Source: Chlorobiaceae bacterium (GTDB lineage Bacteria; Bacteroidota; Chlorobiia; Chlorobiales; Chlorobiaceae). From it: 37,512 nt of DNA. Below are positions 34,401 to 37,512 of the stretch, one piece after another. Both the position numbers and the translations under genes were made by a program. Under the pieces are notes generated by a model. It ran no database searches. It had not been told where the DNA came from and saw only the letters and a list, made by a program, of their open reading frames with translations. The stretch spans positions 1 through 37,512 of the forward strand of contig JAAXXY010000025.1 of assembly GCA_013334225.1 (NCBI GenBank), in the 5' to 3' direction. Position 1 is the first letter of the stretch; every line of letters starts with the position of its first letter.

Positions 34401-34856
34401 ATGTCAGAAAACGCCGAACGCCGGGTAAATTACGCCCTTGTAAAAATTATTACCGAACAGCTTGAAATTGAGCCGAGTTATTTCGAGGAAAATAAGCCGG
34501 TTAAAATTAATGTGGGCCTGAATTTCGGTGTGGACAGCAAACAGAAACTCCTGAAAGTGCTTTTCAAAAATGAATTCGTCCAGGATGAACGGCAGTTCAT
34601 CACCATCGAAGCCGGTTGTATCTTTGCAATCGATCCTGAATCCTGGAACTTCTTTACAGGCCAGCAGAGCGGGTTTATCCTGCTCCCCAAGCATTTTGCC
34701 GGTCATCTTGCATCGATTACCGCCGGTACGGCACGCGGCATCCTTCATGAAAGGACCGACCAGACTCCGATGAACCGTTTCTTCATTCCTGCCAACAATA
34801 TCGAGGAGATCATCCAGCAGGATATAAACCTTCCCCTCGAACCGCAACAGAACTGA
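34401..34856 (+). CDS. SecB-like protein
   Basis: This 151-residue soluble protein resembles SecB-like chaperones in strand order and in its ending: 'ALVKIITEQLEIEPSYFEE', a beta-rich middle ('VKINVGLNFGV', 'RQFITIEAGCIFAID'), then a helix 'FAGHLASITAGTARGILHE' and the loop 'FFIPANNIEEII', which correspond to the C-terminal helix and proline-loop of SecB family members. Canonical SecB keeps exported proteins unfolded for SecA, while SecB-like relatives also serve toxin-antitoxin systems. No toxin gene is next to it and secA is 15 kb away. The start has no strong ribosome site. Family call is moderate. Confidence 0.6.
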   Translation: MSENAERRVNYALVKIITEQLEIEPSYFEENKPVKINVGLNFGVDSKQKLLKVLFKNEFVQDERQFITIEAGCIFAIDPESWNFFTGQQSGFILLPKHFAGHLASITAGTARGILHERTDQTPMNRFFIPANNIEEIIQQDINLPLEPQQN

Positions 34857-34872
34857 GCCGGAACCGTGATTT

Positions 34873-34935
34873 CAGCGCACAATCGTAACCTTGTCGGGCT
34901 TTAACGGTTCGTTATAAGACTATGATTGTGCGCTG
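34873..34935. repeat. Long stem-loop after the SecB-like gene
   Basis: CAGCGCACAATC (34873-34884) and its exact complement (34924-34935) form a 12-bp stem, extendable by three further pairs including one G-U, around a loop of about 33 bases that contains AACG-GTT-CGTT. It starts 17 bases after the stop codon. No T tract follows, so it is more likely an mRNA-end structure or a small repeat element than a standard terminator. Confidence 0.5.
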
Positions 34936-35049
34936 CAGCCGAAAACTGCCTAAATTATAAGACCGGAAACTTACTGGCAGGGTTATTCCAGGTTTATTGA
35001 AGTTTCCTCACCTCCCTCTCTCTCGAAAAACCACATCACCGAAGGTATC

Positions 35050-35295
35050 CTGCATAAACAGATCACTTTGGTTGCTGCCGCGATCATCATGTTTTCCATA
35101 GCCGGTACGGCATCCTGTATGGGGCTTTTTTTTAATTTCCGACTACGAAAGTTACAGTATAATCCCTTACTTAATCAAGCGTTACATTGCATGGGCCTCA
35201 AGGTGGCACCTGTTTGTGAAAGAAATTGTTTTTTGATATACTTAAGAATTGAATTCATCCCCATATCCCATCTTTTTTCGTCTTTTTTTTTCTGA
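35050..35295 (+). pseudogene. Possible remnant of an exported protein gene
   Basis: The 477-base gap before the RTX gene (34857-35333) has no solid gene. One frame here encodes a signal-peptide-like stretch, 'HKQITLVAAAIIMFSIAGTA' followed by 'SC', with a lipobox-like end, but the usable starts are only CTG (35050) or TTG (35068). The rest has no recognisable domain and ends at 35295. A run of eight Ts (35126-35133) follows the signal-like part, where a slip would change the frame. It may be a decayed gene, or a chance frame over a terminator-like T run. Confidence 0.2.
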
Positions 35296-35303
35296 ACGTT
35301 CAG
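35292..35303. promoter_or_regulatory. 12-bp palindrome before the RTX gene
   Basis: CTGAACGTTCAG is a perfect palindrome 30 bases before the RTX start, following a pyrimidine-rich tract. It is placed like an operator or leader hairpin. The role is inference. Confidence 0.3.
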
Positions 35304-35333
35304 GTATTATCAAAGTTCAAATCAACAATTGTT

Positions 35334-37512
35334 ATGGCTATAACAAATGGATCATCATTACCGGTCTCCCGGATCGATCAAACGGCAACAGTTGAATATG
35401 AAGCTGTTCTGACAACAGGATCAGGCCTGTCACAACTTGTCGATGCCGTCTTGTATGACCCGGGGCTTTCAGGGCGGATTTCATCCCTTGACATAAAAAC
35501 CGGTGCTAAGGCAGCTGAAGAGATGAACACGATACTTGTTGAGGCAATTGATTATACCGGCGCCGGAAAGGACGGGGTCTTTACCGTTGAAGAAGTAAAG
35601 GATATCAACAAATATATAAGGGATCACTATCTCACAGAGTGGGCGAAGCTTCATGGCGATGACGAAACAGGAGAAGAAACCGGGTTCCATCTCGTACAGA
35701 ACGATGGGGCGACGTCACAATATCGGGGAAACAACCTCATCAACACGGTGGCTGACGGGATTTATCATCTTGGTTTTGAAATTCAGGGTGATACCATACT
35801 CAATGAAGATGGTAATCCCAATGCAACATTGCTGCAGCTTTCCGAATGGCTGACGCAGTTTTATACCGACCACTCCACAACAGGAACCGGCCTTGACAGG
35901 ATCACAGACCTTATCATGGCTGATAAAGGTCTTGACCAGAACATCCCGGATAAGGAAATTGCAACAGCTGCCGATACCGCAAACCGGATGAACGAGATAC
36001 TCTACGAGGCAATTAAAAATACTGAAGTCGCTGTCGATGGAACCATAACTGCAGAGGATATAAGAAAAATCAACGGGTACATCCGGGAACACTATCTCGA
36101 TGAGTGGACAAAACTGCACGGCGATGATGAACCGACAGAAGAAACGGGTTTTCATCTGGTACAGAATGACGGGGCGTCAACCCGGATGTTCGGCAAGAAT
36201 TTCGTCAATACCGTTGCCGATGGCATATATCATCTCGGTTTTGAAATCAAGGGCGACTACATACTCAATGAAGACGGAAAACAAAATGCCAGCCTGAGCG
36301 ATCTTGCAAGCTGGGTCCAGTATTTCTATGTTGACCAGTCAAAAACTGATACCGGGCTCGACAGGCTTACCGATGCGGTGTTAAAAGACACAGGACTTGC
36401 CGCGAATACCTCCGCTGCAGATATCAATGCAGGTGCTGCAGCGGCAGATGCTTTGAACACGATTCTTAAAAAGGCGATCACAGAAACGCATGCTGCCGAT
36501 GATGGCATCATCACTCCGGATGATGTAAGGACAATAAACTCGTACATTCAATCAAACTATCAGGATAAATGGATTGAACTCCATGGTGACGATGAAGATG
36601 GATTGGAAACAGGATATCATCTTGTCCAGAATGACGGGTCATCGATCAATTTCCGTGGCGACAACCTTCTCAACACCGTTGTGGACGGTATTTACCACCT
36701 CGGATTCGAAATACAGGGAGACACTGTCCTCAATGAAGACGGTAATCCGAACGCGGATGTGGCCGATCTTGCAACCTGGCTGAACTATTTCTATCTGGAC
36801 AAGGAAATCATTTTTGGGACCAACAGCTCGGAAACAATAAAAGGCCTTGATATTGCCGAACAGATTTATGCTCAGGATGGAGATGACTGTGTTTATGCCG
36901 ATGCAGGCAATGATACCGTAAATGGCGGTAAAGGCAACGATTACCTCAGCGGCGGTGCCGATAACGATATCCTCACCGACGAACTGGGCAGCAACAAGCT
37001 TTACGGCGGCGACGGTAACGATATTCTCACTGCGGGTGACGGAAACGACACCCTCTCCGGAGACAACGGCAACGATTCCATCACGACCGGCAATGGCTTC
37101 AACCTTGTTTACGGCGGATCGGGTATCGACACCATCGAGGCGGGCATCGGAGACGATACCCTCTATGGCCAGGACGGAGTTGATCGGCTTTTCGGACGAG
37201 AAGGCAACGATTACCTCAGCGGCGGTGCCGATAACGATATCCTCACCGACGAACTGGGCAGCAACAAGCTTTACGGCGGCGACGGTAACGACATCCTCTC
37301 CGCAGGGGCCGGGAACGACACCCTTTCAGGAGACAACGGAGACGATTCCATCACGGCCGGAGACGGAAGCAACCTTGTTTACGGCGGCGACGGAAACGAC
37401 ATTCTCACCGCAGGGGCCGGTAACGACACCCTTTCAGGTGACAACGGTGACGATTCCATAACGGCCGGCGACGGCAGCGACCTCCTTTATGGCGGGGCGG
37501 GTATCGATACTC
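35334..37512 (+). CDS. Large RTX calcium-binding repeat protein (incomplete at window end)
   Basis: An open frame of 726 codons starts with ATG ('MAITNGSSLPVSRIDQ') and runs off the window without a stop. Residues about 31-495 are three tandem units of 155 residues, each with a helix 'GLDRLTDAVL'-type start, an EF-hand-like loop ('DGTITAEDIRKINGYI'), 'EWTKLHGDDE', 'ETGFHLVQNDG' and 'NTVADGIYHLGFEI'. From about residue 495 come glycine/aspartate-rich RTX nonapeptides ('YGGDGNDIL', 'SGDNGDDSI'), which bind calcium and fold as a beta roll outside the cell. There is no N-terminal signal peptide, as expected for type I secretion, whose signal would be at the unseen C-terminus. No ABC exporter genes are in the window. 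It could be an adhesin, surface-layer protein or exoenzyme. Confidence 0.9.
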   Translation, partial: MAITNGSSLPVSRIDQTATVEYEAVLTTGSGLSQLVDAVLYDPGLSGRISSLDIKTGAKAAEEMNTILVEAIDYTGAGKDGVFTVEEVKDINKYIRDHYLTEWAKLHGDDETGEETGFHLVQNDGATSQYRGNNLINTVADGIYHLGFEIQGDTILNEDGNPNATLLQLSEWLTQFYTDHSTTGTGLDRITDLIMADKGLDQNIPDKEIATAADTANRMNEILYEAIKNTEVAVDGTITAEDIRKINGYIREHYLDEWTKLHGDDEPTEETGFHLVQNDGASTRMFGKNFVNTVADGIYHLGFEIKGDYILNEDGKQNASLSDLASWVQYFYVDQSKTDTGLDRLTDAVLKDTGLAANTSAADINAGAAAADALNTILKKAITETHAADDGIITPDDVRTINSYIQSNYQDKWIELHGDDEDGLETGYHLVQNDGSSINFRGDNLLNTVVDGIYHLGFEIQGDTVLNEDGNPNADVADLATWLNYFYLDKEIIFGTNSSETIKGLDIAEQIYAQDGDDCVYADAGNDTVNGGKGNDYLSGGADNDILTDELGSNKLYGGDGNDILTAGDGNDTLSGDNGNDSITTGNGFNLVYGGSGIDTIEAGIGDDTLYGQDGVDRLFGREGNDYLSGGADNDILTDELGSNKLYGGDGNDILSAGAGNDTLSGDNGDDSITAGDGSNLVYGGDGNDILTAGAGNDTLSGDNGDDSITAGDGSDLLYGGAGIDT
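35424..36818 (+). repeat. Three in-frame tandem repeats, period exactly 465 bases
   Basis: Units begin at 35424, 35889 and 36354, each at the 'GL(S/D)xLxD' start, so the period is 465 bases (155 codons) both times with no net length change. Protein similarity is high in the 'LHGDDE...ETGFHLVQNDG...VADGIYHLGFEI' core and lower elsewhere. Confidence 0.85.
36931..37291 (+). repeat. 91-base exact direct repeat in the RTX region
   Basis: Bases 36931-37021 and 37201-37291 are identical, offset 270 bases (90 codons, ten nonapeptides). Shorter near-repeats fill the space to the window end. Exact identity at DNA level points to recent duplication or gene conversion. Confidence 0.85.

Noticed and set aside
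35100..35133. AGCC...GGCT followed by eight Ts as an intrinsic terminator
   Set aside because: The stem next to the T run is only 4 bp, and the better small hairpin GCCG-GTA-CGGC is too far from the Ts.
36922..37461. 179-codon alternative frame rich in Thr, Ser and Ala
   Set aside because: It is the shifted reading of the RTX nonapeptide repeats. The Gly/Asp frame continues unbroken from the ATG at 35334.

Overview
The window looks like chromosome from a green sulfur bacterium (Chlorobiaceae: Chlorobium, Pelodictyon or Prosthecochloris type). This is inferred from protein character and gene content: a SecA of about 1027 residues with an enlarged first nucleotide-binding region and a C-terminal zinc motif, a small-type PurL, and a heterodisulfide-reductase-like cluster linked to Flx subunits, known from anaerobes including green sulfur bacteria. 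No database search was possible. I see no tRNA, rRNA, CRISPR array, insertion sequence or phage genes. GC content is mid-range by eye, except for a very AT-rich stretch at about 15.23-15.96 kb.

Layout. 0-2.3 kb: a GNAT acetyltransferase and an exported DUF3465 protein (both minus), a patch of dispersed repeats, and a 0.9 kb intergenic region holding a doubtful small ORF, a nested palindrome and a promoter/terminator pair that suggests a small minus-strand RNA. 2.3-7.2 kb: two plus-strand metallopeptidases, an HExxH endopeptidase with an FTP-like propeptide and an M28 aminopeptidase. They share a C-terminal module of about 330 residues ending in an Ada-like zinc site. 7.3-12.6 kb (minus): a periplasmic cupin, an SbcD/YhaO-like nuclease and an SbcC/YhaN-like ATPase, probably one transcript. 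12.9-15.2 kb: lipoyl synthase, a CPBP-like membrane protein and an NAD(P)-binding SDR. 15.2-16.6 kb: AT-rich DNA and an OGG1-type DNA glycosylase. 16.8-23.8 kb: secA, purL and a bifunctional NAD(P)HX epimerase/dehydratase, closely spaced. 23.8-25.0 kb (minus): an AlaC-like aminotransferase.

25.5-32.5 kb is the metabolic core: a fused HdrC-HdrB protein, full-length HdrA, and FlxD, FlxC, FlxB and FlxA. By family knowledge this is an NAD(H)-linked, flavin-based electron-bifurcating complex connecting NADH, low-potential ferredoxin and a disulfide/thiol couple. 32.6-34.2 kb (minus): a MurB with an extra C-terminal DOMON/CBM9-like domain. 34.4-34.9 kb: a SecB-like protein. From 35.3 kb to the window edge runs an incomplete large RTX calcium-binding protein with three N-terminal repeats of exactly 155 codons before its glycine/aspartate-rich nonapeptides.

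The best candidates for something undescribed are the paired peptidases with the shared zinc-tipped module and no signal peptides, the MurB fusion, the 155-residue repeats of the RTX protein, and the possible small RNA upstream of the peptidases.
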